A stretch of 64,000 bases of DNA, taken from the NCBI GenBank assembly GCA_963792205.1, contig CAWBVI010000011.1, positions 60,035 to 124,034 of the forward strand, read 5' to 3'. The stretch comes from DATDAH01 sp963792205 (lineage in GTDB: Bacteria > Actinomycetota > Acidimicrobiia > Acidimicrobiales > DATDAH01). Below, piece after piece: positions 1 through 8,876 of this stretch. The notes under the pieces are model-generated. The model did no database searches. It was not told the DNA's origin and worked only from the letters and a program-made list of their open reading frames with translations. Numbering within the stretch: the stretch's first letter is position 1; every line of letters begins with the position of its first letter. The translations under genes were made by a program, and so were the position numbers.

Positions 1-157
1 CGGAGGACGTCGCCGACCGTGACCGAGTCCAGGGACCCAGAGCTCGGCACCCTCGTCTCCGCCATGGGCTCAACCTACTGCGGACCTTTCGCCCGGCTGT
101 TGATGGGCCGACCCCCGTGTCGGTCTCAAGATGCCAGGGATGACGCCGATGGGGAAA

Positions 158-180
158 GCGCCCGGGAGCGCTCCGGGCGC
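158..180. other. inverted repeat upstream of the conservon
   Basis: An 8-bp perfect inverted repeat, GCGCCCGG and CCGGGCGC, is separated by 7 nt and ends 23 nt before the conservon start codon. There is no T-run after it, so it is not a convincing intrinsic terminator. It could be an operator or a leader hairpin. The remainder of positions 1-203 shows no gene I can support. Confidence 0.3.
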
Positions 181-203
181 CGCTTCCGACCAAGGGCGAA
201 CCC

Positions 204-2795
204 ATGCAGAGAAACGCGAACGTCGGGTCCAAGCTGCTGGCCCTCATCGCCGTACCCGCCGTGGTCCTCGTGGCCGTGGCCAGCGTCGGTGCCCGAGGCC
301 GCCTCGACGAAGCCGACCGCTCCCAGCTGACCGAGAACGGTGCCCGCCTCGCGGCGGCCAGCACGTCGTTGGTCCACGAGCTGCAGCTCGAACGCCTCCT
401 CACCATGCGCTTCGTGCAGGGCGACGAGACCGTCGCCGCCGAGCTCGAGGAGCAGCGCGCCGCCACCGACGGCGCGACCGAGTCCTTCGTCGGCCCGTCG
501 GCGGGCATGTCGGGGGGGCCGGTCGGCCAGCGCCTCGATGCCGCGGCCCGGCAGCTGACCACGATCCACGACCTCCGGGCGTCGATCGACGACGGCAATG
601 CCGCGCCGGACGTCGTCATCGAGGCCTACGACAACGCCGTCGACGGGTTCCTCGAGCTGGAGGCGTCCATCGCCTCGAGCGGTGGCATCCCCGAGCTCAC
701 CGCCACCCTGAGCGACAGCCTCACCCTCGCCCGGGCGAAGGAGGCCCGGGCCCAGCGCTCGGCCCGCATCGCCACCATCTCGGTCGTCGGGTCGTTCCGC
801 TCGGGCGACTACCCCGCATTGGACGCCCTGGAGCAGGAGGAGAACCGCCAGTTCGCCCGGCTCGAGGAGTCCCAGAACGAGGTCCTGACCACCAGCGTGC
901 GCAACGCGATGGCCACCTCCGAGGTGCGCGACGCCGATGCCCTGATGGACCGCGTCATGGCCCAAGGAGTCATCGGCGGCTCGGGCCAGCCCGGCGTCGA
1001 GCCCGCCCGGTGGCAGACGTCGGCCAGCGGCTGGCTGGACACCGTGCACGGTGCCGAGGGCACCACCCTCGATGCCACCATCAACGAGGCCGGTGTCGCG
1101 GCGTTCGAGGCCGACAAGTCGGCCCGCCTGTACCTGATCGGCACCGCCGCGGCGGTCATTCTCTCGATCCTCCTGGCCAGCCTGCTCGCCCGACGGATCA
1201 ACCGCCGCCTGCAGCGCCTGACCACGGCCGCCAACCAGCTCGCCACCGTCGAGCTCCCCCGGCTGGTGGACGACCTCCGGTCGCCCGGGCAGAGCCGAGA
1301 GGCCGCCGAGCCGATCGCGCCGATCGAGGTCGACTCGAAGGACGAGATCGGCCAGCTGGCCGAGGCCTTCAACGCCATCCAGCAGGTGACCAGCCAGGTG
1401 GCCGAGGAGCAGGCCGCCCTGCTGCGACGGGGGATCGCCGACATCTTCGTCCACCTCGCCCGGCGCAACCAGTCCCTGCTCGACCGCCAGATCGAGTTCA
1501 TCGACAGCCTCGAGGCCCAGGAGCAGGACCCCGACCAGCTCGAGAACCTCTTCAAGCTCGACCACCTCGCCACCCGCATGCGGCGCAACGCGGAGAGCCT
1601 CCTGGTCCTCGCCGGCGCCGAGCCGCCCCGGCGCCGGGCCCGACCCGTCGAGCTCGCAGACATCGTCCGCGTGGCGATCGGCGAGGTCGAGGACTTCACC
1701 CGGGTCAACCTGCGCGCGCTGGACGAGACCACCGTCGGCGGCCACGCCGCGGTCGACCTGGCCCACCTGCTCTCGGAGCTGATGGAGAACGCCACCCAGT
1801 TCTCGCCCCCCGACAGCACGGTCGAGGTCCTCGGTGCCCGCACCGCGGACGGCGGGTACGCGATCAGCATCGCCGACCACGGCATCGGCATGAGCGCCGA
1901 GCAGCTGGCCGAGGCGAACCAACTGCTGTCCGAGCCTCCGCCCGTCGGCCTGGCCCTGTCCCGATCCCTGGGCTTCATCGTCGTCGGCCGACTGGCCCGC
2001 CGCCTCCAGGTGACGGTCCGCCTGAGCGCGTCGGCGGACGGTGGCGTGATCGCGGTCGTGCAGCTGCCGGCGGCCGTCCTCGCCGGTCAGATCGAGGAGC
2101 GGCCGGCGGTCGGTGCGCCGGCACCGCCGGAGACCAGCGGGCTGGCGGCGCCGGCCCACCTGTCCGAAGCCTTGCCTGCGGGCGAGGAGTTCGAGCGGGG
2201 CCTCGCCGAGCTCATCGGCAGTGACGCCCCGCCCGCCGCGACCAGCGCCGAGGACCACGAGGCCTTCTGGGGGACCAAGTCCGACAATGCGGTGGAGGAC
2301 GGCTTCATCGCCGATCTCGCGACCGACGACCTCCTGCTGCCCCCGCCACCGGCCGACCTCGAGGATCCCGTCCTGCCGACACGCGGCCCGGACGTCGAGG
2401 AGCCTCCGGCCCCGCCCCCACCGCCTGTGGATGCGTCCTTCGCGCCCGAGGCTCGGGTCGAGGCCACCCCGCCGACGGTCGCCGAGCCGTCGTGGGAGCC
2501 CGCGCCCGACTGGTTCGACGGCGACCTGGCCTCCGTCGATGCCTCGAACGGGAACGCCGCTCCGGTCCAGGAGCCGGTCACCACGCCGGCGGCCGCCGCG
2601 CCGACGGTCAGCGCGGCCACCGCCCCACTCGCCCGGCGCAAGCCGATGGCGACCTTGACCGACGAGCCCGTGGCTCGGCCCTCGGGTCGATCCGCCTCCA
2701 CCCGGCGATCGCCGGAAGAGGTCCGGGCCATGCTCTCCCGCTACCGGCGGGGGATCCAGGACGGCCGAGGCAGCGCGCCCGGCACGGAGGACTGA
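204..2795 (+). CDS. NIT-domain sensor histidine kinase-like ATPase, conservon CvnA type
   Basis: This is a membrane sensor ATPase of 863 residues. A first membrane segment lies at about residues 7-29, then an extracytoplasmic nitrate/nitrite-sensing (NIT)-like region, and a second membrane segment at about 308-330. A HAMP-like linker follows, then a HATPase domain with an N-box (ELMENATQF, near 525) and a G-box (DHGIGM, near 559). No canonical phospho-accepting H-box is obvious. From about residue 640 the tail is Pro/Ala-rich and looks disordered. It is followed within 4 nt by roadblock, DUF742 and GTPase genes, which is the conservon order known from Streptomyces, where the CvnA protein works with a G-protein-like module. 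The ATG at 204 is preceded by AAGGGCGAA. Confidence 0.9.
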   Translation: MQRNANVGSKLLALIAVPAVVLVAVASVGARGRLDEADRSQLTENGARLAAASTSLVHELQLERLLTMRFVQGDETVAAELEEQRAATDGATESFVGPSAGMSGGPVGQRLDAAARQLTTIHDLRASIDDGNAAPDVVIEAYDNAVDGFLELEASIASSGGIPELTATLSDSLTLARAKEARAQRSARIATISVVGSFRSGDYPALDALEQEENRQFARLEESQNEVLTTSVRNAMATSEVRDADALMDRVMAQGVIGGSGQPGVEPARWQTSASGWLDTVHGAEGTTLDATINEAGVAAFEADKSARLYLIGTAAAVILSILLASLLARRINRRLQRLTTAANQLATVELPRLVDDLRSPGQSREAAEPIAPIEVDSKDEIGQLAEAFNAIQQVTSQVAEEQAALLRRGIADIFVHLARRNQSLLDRQIEFIDSLEAQEQDPDQLENLFKLDHLATRMRRNAESLLVLAGAEPPRRRARPVELADIVRVAIGEVEDFTRVNLRALDETTVGGHAAVDLAHLLSELMENATQFSPPDSTVEVLGARTADGGYAISIADHGIGMSAEQLAEANQLLSEPPPVGLALSRSLGFIVVGRLARRLQVTVRLSASADGGVIAVVQLPAAVLAGQIEERPAVGAPAPPETSGLAAPAHLSEALPAGEEFERGLAELIGSDAPPAATSAEDHEAFWGTKSDNAVEDGFIADLATDDLLLPPPPADLEDPVLPTRGPDVEEPPAPPPPPVDASFAPEARVEATPPTVAEPSWEPAPDWFDGDLASVDASNGNAAPVQEPVTTPAAAAPTVSAATAPLARRKPMATLTDEPVARPSGRSASTRRSPEEVRAMLSRYRRGIQDGRGSAPGTED

Positions 2796-2798
2796 GCC

Positions 2799-3221
2799 AT
2801 GAGCAACCTGAGCAGCGCGGCCCAGAACATCAACTGGCTGATCGCCAACTTCGTCGGCCAGGTGCCCGGCGTGCAGGAGGCCGTGGTCGTCTCGGCGGAC
2901 GGGCTGCCGATGGCCGTCTCCACAGGTCTCGACCGCGACTCCGCCGACCGCTTCGCCGCCGTGGCCTCGGGTCTCATCGGCCTGGCCTACGGCGCCGCGG
3001 GTCGCTTCGACGGGGGCGGCGTCAACGAGATCGTCGTCGAGATGGAGCGCGCCTTCCTGTTCGTGACCGGCATCAGCGACGGTTCCAGCCTCGCCGTGAT
3101 GGCCGCCTCCGGCTGCGACGTCGGCCTCGTCGGCTACGAGATGGCGGTCCTGGTCGACAAGGCCGGCTCGGTGCTCACCCCCGAGCTCCGGGCCGAGCTC
3201 CAGGGCGCGCTGCCGCGGTGA
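2799..3221 (+). CDS. roadblock/LC7 domain protein, conservon CvnB type
   Basis: A 140-residue single-domain roadblock/LC7 protein. The sequence alternates hydrophobic strands with the family-typical start (NINWLIANFV) and the motif VVVSADGLPMAVS. In conservons this protein is thought to act as a regulator or GTPase-activating partner of the small GTPase encoded downstream. It starts 3 nt after the CvnA stop, so translational coupling is likely. A gap of 78 nt separates it from the DUF742 gene. Confidence 0.9.
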   Translation: MSNLSSAAQNINWLIANFVGQVPGVQEAVVVSADGLPMAVSTGLDRDSADRFAAVASGLIGLAYGAAGRFDGGGVNEIVVEMERAFLFVTGISDGSSLAVMAASGCDVGLVGYEMAVLVDKAGSVLTPELRAELQGALPR

Positions 3222-3299
3222 GTGGGCGGAGCTAGCGCACGACGATGGTCGACCTGACGGAGCGGGCCGTGGGCCCCGGCGGAGCCGAGAGCGGCAACG

Positions 3300-3665
3300 A
3301 TGAGCGATGAAGGGTGGGAACGCGGGCTGGCAGCCCGGGTACGGCCCTATGCCATCACCGGCGGCCGCACGCGGGGCGCCACCGATCTCCCGTACGAGAC
3401 GATCATTCAACGGACGGGTGAGGGTGAGCAGGCCCTACCCCAGCTCCTGCTCGAGCGCCGGCGCGTGGTCGAGCTCTGTGGGACCCCCCTGTCGATCGCC
3501 GAGGTCTCGGCCCACCTGAAGGTGGCGCTGGGCGTGGCGATGGTGCTCGTGGGTGATCTGAAGTCCGAGGGGCTGGTGGCCACCAGCCAGCCCCGCACAA
3601 GTCGTGGCGACCGCCCCGACATCGAACTGCTGGAAAGGGTGCTCAATGGCCTCCGGCAACTCTGA
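3300..3665 (+). CDS. DUF742 family protein, conservon CvnC type
   Basis: A 121-residue DUF742 protein with the family features: an N-terminal RPYAITGGRTR-like motif (near residues 15-25), then a winged-helix-like segment running through PLSIAEVSAHLKVALGVAMV (about 62-81). DUF742 proteins occur almost only next to roadblock and GTPase genes in conservons, and the role is probably protein-protein or DNA contact. The 3' end overlaps the GTPase gene by 20 nt. The start is ATG at 3300, just downstream of an AACG-rich leader without a strong ribosome site. Confidence 0.9.
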   Translation: MSDEGWERGLAARVRPYAITGGRTRGATDLPYETIIQRTGEGEQALPQLLLERRRVVELCGTPLSIAEVSAHLKVALGVAMVLVGDLKSEGLVATSQPRTSRGDRPDIELLERVLNGLRQL

Positions 3666-4263
3666 ACTCACGACCCTCCAGGACGGAGGGGGCACCGGGA
3701 GGGCGCTGACCGTGCCCCTGCCCGTCAAGATGATCGTCGCCGGCGGCTTCGCCGTGGGGAAGACGACGACGGTCGGCGCGATCTCCGAGATCGACCCCCT
3801 GACGACCGAGGCCGCCATCACGCAGGTGAGTGCCGGCGTCGACGACATGACGGGCGCGGAGGACAAGCGGTCCACGACCGTCGCGATGGACTTCGGCCGC
3901 GTGAGCCTCGGCCCCGATCTGGTCCTCTACCTGTTCGGGACGCCGGGCCAGGAGCGATTCCGGTTCATGTGGGACGACCTCGTGCGCGGCGCGGTGGGTG
4001 CGGTGGTCCTCGTGGACACCACCCGTCTGGCCGACTGCTTCCCGGCCATCGACTACTTCGAGTCCCGTGACGTGCCGTTCGTGGTCGCCATCAACTGCTT
4101 CCACGGCCGGGTCTCCCATGCGGTCGACGAGGTCAGGGAGGCCCTCCAAGTCGGCCTGGGTGTGCCCATGATCCTCATGGACGCGCGGGACCGGGAATCG
4201 GTGCGCTCCACCCTCATCGAGCTCGTCCGCCACGCAATGGCCCGGGCGGGCGGGGTGGCTTGA
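3646..4263 (+). CDS. small GTP/ATP-binding protein, conservon CvnD type
   Basis: A Ras-like P-loop protein of 205 residues. The G1/Walker A motif is GGFAVGKTT (residues 26-34) and the G3 region is FGTPGQERF. The NKxD G4 motif is replaced by NCFHG, which is usual for the loosely conserved conservon GTPases, so nucleotide specificity is uncertain. I chose ATG 3646 over the in-frame ATG at 3604 because GGAAAGG lies 7 nt upstream (3632-3638) and the resulting N-terminus fits the family. The gene overlaps the DUF742 coding end. It is the last gene of the four-gene conservon. Confidence 0.88.
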   Translation: MASGNSELTTLQDGGGTGRALTVPLPVKMIVAGGFAVGKTTTVGAISEIDPLTTEAAITQVSAGVDDMTGAEDKRSTTVAMDFGRVSLGPDLVLYLFGTPGQERFRFMWDDLVRGAVGAVVLVDTTRLADCFPAIDYFESRDVPFVVAINCFHGRVSHAVDEVREALQVGLGVPMILMDARDRESVRSTLIELVRHAMARAGGVA

Positions 4264-4270
4264 CCGTCGC

Positions 4271-4276
4271 TAGCCT
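4271..4276 (+). promoter_or_regulatory. candidate -10 box (TAGCCT) for the GT2 gene
   Basis: TAGCCT fits the actinobacterial TANNNT -10 pattern and lies 9 nt before the GTG start at 4286, which implies a transcript with a very short leader or none. No clear -35 is seen. Confidence 0.4.
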
Positions 4277-4285
4277 GCGGCGCTC

Positions 4286-5149
4286 GTGCCGCCGCCCCTG
4301 ACGGTCGTCGTCGTCCACCGCAACCGCCCCGAGCGCTGCCGCGCCACGATCGCCTCGCTGCGCGCCCAGACGGTGCCCACCCGGGTCCACGTGGTCGATG
4401 CCGGCTCCTCCCCAGAGGCCCGGGACGCCGTGGCCGACGTCGTGGCCCAGCGGGCCGGCGACCGCTTCGACGCTCACCCCACCAACCTCGGCTTCGGCCC
4501 GGGAGCCAATGCCGGGCTGGGGGCGTGGCTCTCCGACGGGGAGGGGGAGTGGGTCGGGCTCTGCCCGCACGACGCCCTGGTCGCCCCGGACGGCATCGAG
4601 CGACTGCTGGCCGCGGTGTCCCCCCGGCCCCGGGCCGGCCTGGCCGCCGCCGACGTGGGCGACGGGCTCAGCCCCGTCGTCGACCGCTACTTCGGCACCC
4701 TCTTCCGTCCTGCCGCGGTCACCGAGGGCTGGGAGCCCGTCGACTACCCACACGGCACGCTGCTCCTCGCCCGGCGCGGCTGCCTCGAGGACGTCGGCCT
4801 GTTCGACGAGCGCTACTTCAGCTACTGCGAGGAAGCCGATCTCGGCCTCCGGGTCCGGCGGCAGCGGTGGGAGGTCGGGTTGGTGCGAGGGGCGCGGGTC
4901 ACCAACACCGACCTGAGCACCTCCGTCGCCGTGGTCGACTACCTCCAGCTCCGCAACACGCTGCTGCTGACCCGTGAGCACTTCGGGCGCTACGCCGCCA
5001 CGATCCGGCTCGTCACGGCCGCTCTGCAGCTGATCTCCCTGACCCTCCGTCCGTCCCGTCGACCCCTCGTCTTCGACGCCCGGGCGCGGGTCCGCGCGGT
5101 CCGCGACCACCTGCGAGGGTGCTACGGGCCGCCTCCGGCCCACTTGTAG
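4286..5149 (+). CDS. glycosyltransferase family 2 protein
   Basis: A GT-A fold glycosyltransferase of 287 residues, similar to rhamnosyltransferase-like GT2 enzymes. Visible features are the N-terminal strand LTVVVVHRNRP, the segment NLGFGPGANAG, a PHDA acidic motif near residue 93 in the DxD position, and the acceptor-side FDERYFSYCEEADLGLR. It has no clear membrane anchor. It would transfer a sugar from an NDP-sugar during surface glycan assembly. The GTG at 4286 follows a TAGCCT box. The gene is followed directly by the OafA-like acyltransferase. Confidence 0.85.
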   Translation: MPPPLTVVVVHRNRPERCRATIASLRAQTVPTRVHVVDAGSSPEARDAVADVVAQRAGDRFDAHPTNLGFGPGANAGLGAWLSDGEGEWVGLCPHDALVAPDGIERLLAAVSPRPRAGLAAADVGDGLSPVVDRYFGTLFRPAAVTEGWEPVDYPHGTLLLARRGCLEDVGLFDERYFSYCEEADLGLRVRRQRWEVGLVRGARVTNTDLSTSVAVVDYLQLRNTLLLTREHFGRYAATIRLVTAALQLISLTLRPSRRPLVFDARARVRAVRDHLRGCYGPPPAHL

Positions 5150-5152
5150 GCT
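5147..5152 (+). promoter_or_regulatory. candidate -10 box (TAGGCT) for the acyltransferase gene
   Basis: TAGGCT overlaps the stop codon of the upstream GT2 gene. It sits 1 nt before GTG 5154 but 10 nt before GTG 5163, so the box favours the later GTG as the true start. Confidence 0.35.
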
Positions 5153-5162
5153 CGTGGGTCCC

Positions 5163-7205
5163 GTGGCCGTGGTCGACACCAGAAGACCCTTCGACGCCGC
5201 TCCCGAACCGGTCCTCATCGACCTCCGGACGCGTCGCCGCACCCTTCGCCTTCCGGCGCGGCCGGCGTGGGTCGCCTCGGTGCGCCCGAGCCGCCCGGGT
5301 GCTCCCGCGCCGCTCAGCTACCTCCCGGCCCTGGACGGCCTCCGGGGGCTGGCCGTGGCCGGGGTGCTGCTCTTCCACTCCGGCTTCTCCTGGGCGGTCG
5401 GTGGCTACCTCGGCGTCTCGACCTTCTTCACGCTCTCCGGCTACCTGATCACGACCCTGCTCCTGGCCGAGCACCACCGCACCGGCGGCATCTCCCTCAC
5501 CGCGTTCTGGACGCGTCGCTTCCGCCGGCTCATGCCCGCCTCCCTGCTCACGCTGGCGGGCATCGTCCTCCTGTTCGGGCCGTTCGTGGCCGATGCCGAC
5601 CAGCTGGCCGAGATCCCGGGCGACGTCATTGCGGCGTTGGCCTACGTGGCCAACTGGCGCTTCATCGTCTCGGAGCAGTCCTACGCGGACCTGTTCACCG
5701 CCCCTTCACCGGTCCAGCACTTCTGGTCGCTGGCGATCGAGGAGCAGTACTACCTCTTCTTCCCGCTGCTCGCGGCCGGCCTCCTCGCGGTGGGCCGGGG
5801 CTCGCGTCGCGTGCTCGCCTACGGGCTCGGCGCGCTGGCGATCGGTTCCACGGTGCTGATGATCAGCCTGTACACGCCCGGCACCGATCCCGCCCGGGTC
5901 TACTACGGCACCGGCACCCGGGCGGCGGAGCTCCTCGTCGGTGCTGTGCTCGCCGTGGTCGTGACCAGCCGCCCCGACCTGCTGGCCCGGATCCCCTCGG
6001 TCCTGCTCACCGGGATCGGCGTGGTGGTCCTCGCGCTCACGGCCTTCTGGTGGATGACCGTCGAGCTGACCTCGTCCTGGCTGTACGAGGGTGGACTGAC
6101 CCTCTACGCGCTCTGCACGTGCGCGCTCCTCGCCGTCATCCTGCGCGCCGGCCCGGTGACGCAGGCCATGACCGTCGAGCCGCTCCGGCTCCTCGGCCGC
6201 ATCTCCTACGGCGTGTACCTCATCCACTGGCCGATCTTCCTCTGGCTCACGCCCGAACGGACCGACCTCTCCGCACTGCCCCTCTTCGTGCTCCGCATGG
6301 CCATCACCATCGGCCTCGCGGTGCTGTCGTTCCACTTCGTCGAACAGCCGGTGCGCACCCGCCACGCGCTCGTGGGCGGCCGCAGCTGGCTCATCGCCCC
6401 TGCGGCCGTGGCCGTCATCGCCTTCTCCGCGGCAACGCTGGGGGCGGTCACCGAGGACCAGCAGGACGACAGCCTCGGCCGGATCCTGGAGGCGTCCCCC
6501 GAGGCCCAGGACCCCGACGAGCTCCTGGAAACCACCGCAGACGCCGTCGACACCAGCACCGTGCCCAACGTCGACCGGGTGCTGCTCGTGGGTGATTCGG
6601 TCATGGGGCAGGCCTACGAGGTCTTCCGGGGCCGGTTCGAGGACCAGGGCATCGTGACCGGCTACGCCGGCGGCCCCGGTACCGGCCCGCTCCAGCCCCA
6701 GGGCGACTGGGCCCGCCAGATCGACGAGTGGGTCGAGCGCTTCGATCCCGATGTGGTGGTCATGGAGGCGTGCTGTGACTACACGCGGGCCACCGACAAC
6801 ATCTACGTCGACGCCCAGGGCAATGAGGTCGCACCGGCCACCGAGGAGGTGTACCCGAACTGGGAGCGCGAGGTCCGTGACCTGGTCCGTCGCGCGAAGG
6901 CGGGCGGGGCGCACGTCATCTGGGTGCTGTCCCCGCCGGTGCAGACCAACGGCTTCTACGGGCCGCTGGAGGAGCACGTGGAGCGCCTGAACCAGATGTA
7001 CCGCGACCTGCCCGTCCAGCTCCTGGACTGGGGCTCGGTCATCACCCCCGACGGGTCCTACACCGAGACCGTCCCCGGGCCCGACGGCCAGCCCGCCGAC
7101 GTGCGGCTGGCCGACGGCGTCCACATGACCACCTTCGGCAACGAGCTCCTGGCCGACCTGACCCTGACCCAGGTCGAAGCGGTCGGCGAGCACCCGGCGT
7201 TCTGA
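5163..7205 (+). CDS. acyltransferase family protein with C-terminal SGNH domain (OafA/OatA-like)
   Basis: A polytopic membrane O-acyltransferase of about 680 residues. The acyltransferase-3 domain begins with LDGLRGLAVAGVLLFHSG, containing the family His, and has about ten membrane segments to near residue 425. An extracytoplasmic SGNH domain follows, with GDSVM near 477 and the DGVH catalytic dyad near 652. Proteins of this build (OafB, OatA) acetylate surface polysaccharide or peptidoglycan. In-frame GTG codons occur at 5154, 5163 and 5169. I prefer 5163 because of the -10-like box at 5147. It precedes the cyclase-family gene by 1 nt. Confidence 0.87.
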   Translation: MAVVDTRRPFDAAPEPVLIDLRTRRRTLRLPARPAWVASVRPSRPGAPAPLSYLPALDGLRGLAVAGVLLFHSGFSWAVGGYLGVSTFFTLSGYLITTLLLAEHHRTGGISLTAFWTRRFRRLMPASLLTLAGIVLLFGPFVADADQLAEIPGDVIAALAYVANWRFIVSEQSYADLFTAPSPVQHFWSLAIEEQYYLFFPLLAAGLLAVGRGSRRVLAYGLGALAIGSTVLMISLYTPGTDPARVYYGTGTRAAELLVGAVLAVVVTSRPDLLARIPSVLLTGIGVVVLALTAFWWMTVELTSSWLYEGGLTLYALCTCALLAVILRAGPVTQAMTVEPLRLLGRISYGVYLIHWPIFLWLTPERTDLSALPLFVLRMAITIGLAVLSFHFVEQPVRTRHALVGGRSWLIAPAAVAVIAFSAATLGAVTEDQQDDSLGRILEASPEAQDPDELLETTADAVDTSTVPNVDRVLLVGDSVMGQAYEVFRGRFEDQGIVTGYAGGPGTGPLQPQGDWARQIDEWVERFDPDVVVMEACCDYTRATDNIYVDAQGNEVAPATEEVYPNWEREVRDLVRRAKAGGAHVIWVLSPPVQTNGFYGPLEEHVERLNQMYRDLPVQLLDWGSVITPDGSYTETVPGPDGQPADVRLADGVHMTTFGNELLADLTLTQVEAVGEHPAF

Positions 7206-7206
7206 C

Positions 7207-7866
7207 GTGAGCGGCCACCTGGTCGACCTCAGCCATGACGTCGTGGACGGGATGGAGACCTATCCCGGCCTGCCCACGCCCCAGATCGGGACCCACCTCT
7301 CGCGGGAGGCGGCGATCGAGGTCTACGGGCCGGGCAACACGTTCCACATCGGCCTGGTCACGATGTGCACGAACACCGGCACCTACCTCGACGTCCCGTT
7401 CCACCGTTATGCCGACGGGCACGACCTCACCGGGCTCCCGTTGGCGCGCGTCGCCGGCGTGCCGGCGGTGTGCCTGGACCGACGGGGGAGCGAGGCCATC
7501 GACCTCGGCCCGGCCGACGTCGCCGGCCTCGCCGGCCATGCCGTACTCGTCCGCACCGGCCACAGCCGCCACTGGGGCACGCCGGGGTACGCCGAGCGGC
7601 ACCCGTACCTGTCCGCGGCGAGCGCCGAGGTCCTGCGCGACGCGGCGGTGGCCTGCGTCGGGATCGACTCGCTCAACATCGACAGCACCGCCGACATGGG
7701 CCGTCCCGTGCACACGATCCTGCTCGGTGCCGAGGTCCCCATCATCGAGCACCTCACGAACCTGGACGAGCTCCCCCCAGAGGGCTTCACGTTCACCGCG
7801 GTCCCGCCCAAGATCAAAGGCGCCGGGACCTTCACCGTCCGCGCCTTCGGGACCGTGCCGGGCTGA
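7207..7866 (+). CDS. cyclase family protein (kynurenine formamidase-like fold)
   Basis: A 219-residue member of the metal-dependent cyclase/formamidase-like family. The family metal motif HxGTHxDxPxH appears here as NTGTYLDVPFHR (near residues 58-69), so the first and middle His are Asn and Tyr while the Asp and last His remain. Other family signatures are present (LVRTGH, GIDSLNIDS). Metal binding and activity could therefore differ from kynurenine formamidase, and the substrate is unknown. The gene begins 1 nt after the acyltransferase stop, so it is probably co-transcribed. Confidence 0.75.
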   Translation: MSGHLVDLSHDVVDGMETYPGLPTPQIGTHLSREAAIEVYGPGNTFHIGLVTMCTNTGTYLDVPFHRYADGHDLTGLPLARVAGVPAVCLDRRGSEAIDLGPADVAGLAGHAVLVRTGHSRHWGTPGYAERHPYLSAASAEVLRDAAVACVGIDSLNIDSTADMGRPVHTILLGAEVPIIEHLTNLDELPPEGFTFTAVPPKIKGAGTFTVRAFGTVPG

Positions 7867-8124
7867 TCAGCGGTCGCGCACCTGGCCGCGCTCGGCCGCG
7901 GCGATCTCCGGGCGGATCACCAGCAGGTACCAACCCGACAGGAGCAGGCCGCCGATCACGGTCAGGACGCCGAGCGCGGTGGCCACCATCCACGAGACCT
8001 GGCTGCGGCCGGCCAGGCTCCACGCCCAGGCCGGCCGCCTCGCGGCGTCGAGGAAGGCCCAGCCCGTGACCGCCAGGGGGATCAGGAAGAAGGCCGCCGT
8101 CAAGATGGCGACCACGAGGCGCAT
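7867..8124 (-). CDS. small two-helix membrane protein, unknown function
   Basis: An 85-residue protein with two predicted membrane helices (about residues 4-25 and 46-70) separated by a basic loop, LDAARRPAWAW. The layout resembles the DUF2516/PLDc_N type of small actinobacterial membrane proteins, though I cannot assign it firmly. It converges tail-to-tail with the cyclase gene with no spacer. Its start codon is only 11 nt from the divergent SDR start. Confidence 0.6.
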   Translation of the reverse strand: MRLVVAILTAAFFLIPLAVTGWAFLDAARRPAWAWSLAGRSQVSWMVATALGVLTVIGGLLLSGWYLLVIRPEIAAAERGQVRDR

Positions 8125-8138
8125 ACGTTGTCAGTATG
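8122..8138. promoter_or_regulatory. compact divergent promoter with inverted repeat holding both start codons
   Basis: CATAC and GTATG form a perfect 5-bp inverted repeat around a 7-nt spacer, and each arm contains one of the two divergent ATG codons. On the + strand TACGTT (8124-8129) lies 6 nt before the SDR ATG, the position expected for a leaderless transcript. On the - strand CATACT (8138-8133) lies a similar distance before the small membrane gene. Confidence 0.45.
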
Positions 8139-8876
8139 GCGTCGGCCCTCCGCTCGGTCACCGGGCGGGTCGCGGTCGTCACCGGTGCGGCCAGCGGCAT
8201 CGGCCGGGCCACCGCCGCGCTCCTGGCTGAGGACGGCGCCCTCGTCGCGGCGCTCGACCGGGCCGAAGCGGACGAGCCCCCCGCCGGCGGCGCCTGGACC
8301 GTCGACCTGACCGACACCGAGACGGTCGCCCGGGCGCTGGCCGCGGTGCGGGAAGGGCTCGGACCGGTCGACATCCTCGTGAACAACGCCGGGGTGTCGC
8401 TCCCGGCCGCCATCGACGGCCCGGACTACGAGGCCTCCTGGGACGCGACGCTCGCGGTGAACCTCACCGTCCACGCCCGCCTGGCGCGGGCCTGCGTCGA
8501 CGACCTGCGCCGCAACGGTGAGGGGCGCATCGTGAACGTGGCCTCGAGCGAGGCGCTCGGCGCCACGCCCTACATGTCGGCCTACACCGCCAGCAAGCAC
8601 GGCGTCGTGGGCCTCACCCGGGCCCTGGCCGTCGAGCTCGGCCGCTCGGGGGTCACGGTGAACGCCGTCTGCCCCGGTCCGATCCGCACCGGGATGACGG
8701 CGGGGATCCCCGATGAGGCCAAGGACACCTTCGCCCGCCGACGGGTGCCGGCGGGTCGGTACGGCGACCCGGCGGAGGTGGCCCACGCCATCTGGTCGCT
8801 GGTCCTGCCGGGGGCGGCCTACGTCAACGGCGCCGTGCTGAGCGTCGACGGCGGCATGACGGCCCAGAACACGTGA
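8136..8876 (+). CDS. SDR family oxidoreductase
   Basis: A classical short-chain dehydrogenase of 246 residues: the cofactor motif TGAASGIGR (residues 15-23), NNAG near 84, catalytic Ser in NVASSEA, and YTASK with the catalytic Tyr and Lys near 149-153. The C-terminal VNGAVLSVDGGM is typical of FabG-like members. The substrate cannot be inferred. It overlaps the next gene (Gfo/Idh/MocA) by 4 nt (GTGA), so the two oxidoreductases are likely translated together. Confidence 0.9.
   Translation: MASALRSVTGRVAVVTGAASGIGRATAALLAEDGALVAALDRAEADEPPAGGAWTVDLTDTETVARALAAVREGLGPVDILVNNAGVSLPAAIDGPDYEASWDATLAVNLTVHARLARACVDDLRRNGEGRIVNVASSEALGATPYMSAYTASKHGVVGLTRALAVELGRSGVTVNAVCPGPIRTGMTAGIPDEAKDTFARRRVPAGRYGDPAEVAHAIWSLVLPGAAYVNGAVLSVDGGMTAQNT

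Noticed and set aside
126..3410. 1,094-residue open frame on the - strand opposite the conservon
   Set aside because: It is a GC-bias shadow of the CvnA-CvnC genes: the product is low-complexity, rich in Gly, Arg and Asp, and has no domain, while the + strand genes are clearly conserved.
7867..8124. Small membrane gene as a shadow ORF
   Set aside because: I first suspected an artefact because it abuts the cyclase stop and the SDR start, but its two clean helices and codon-like third-position GC favour a real gene, so it was kept with moderate confidence.
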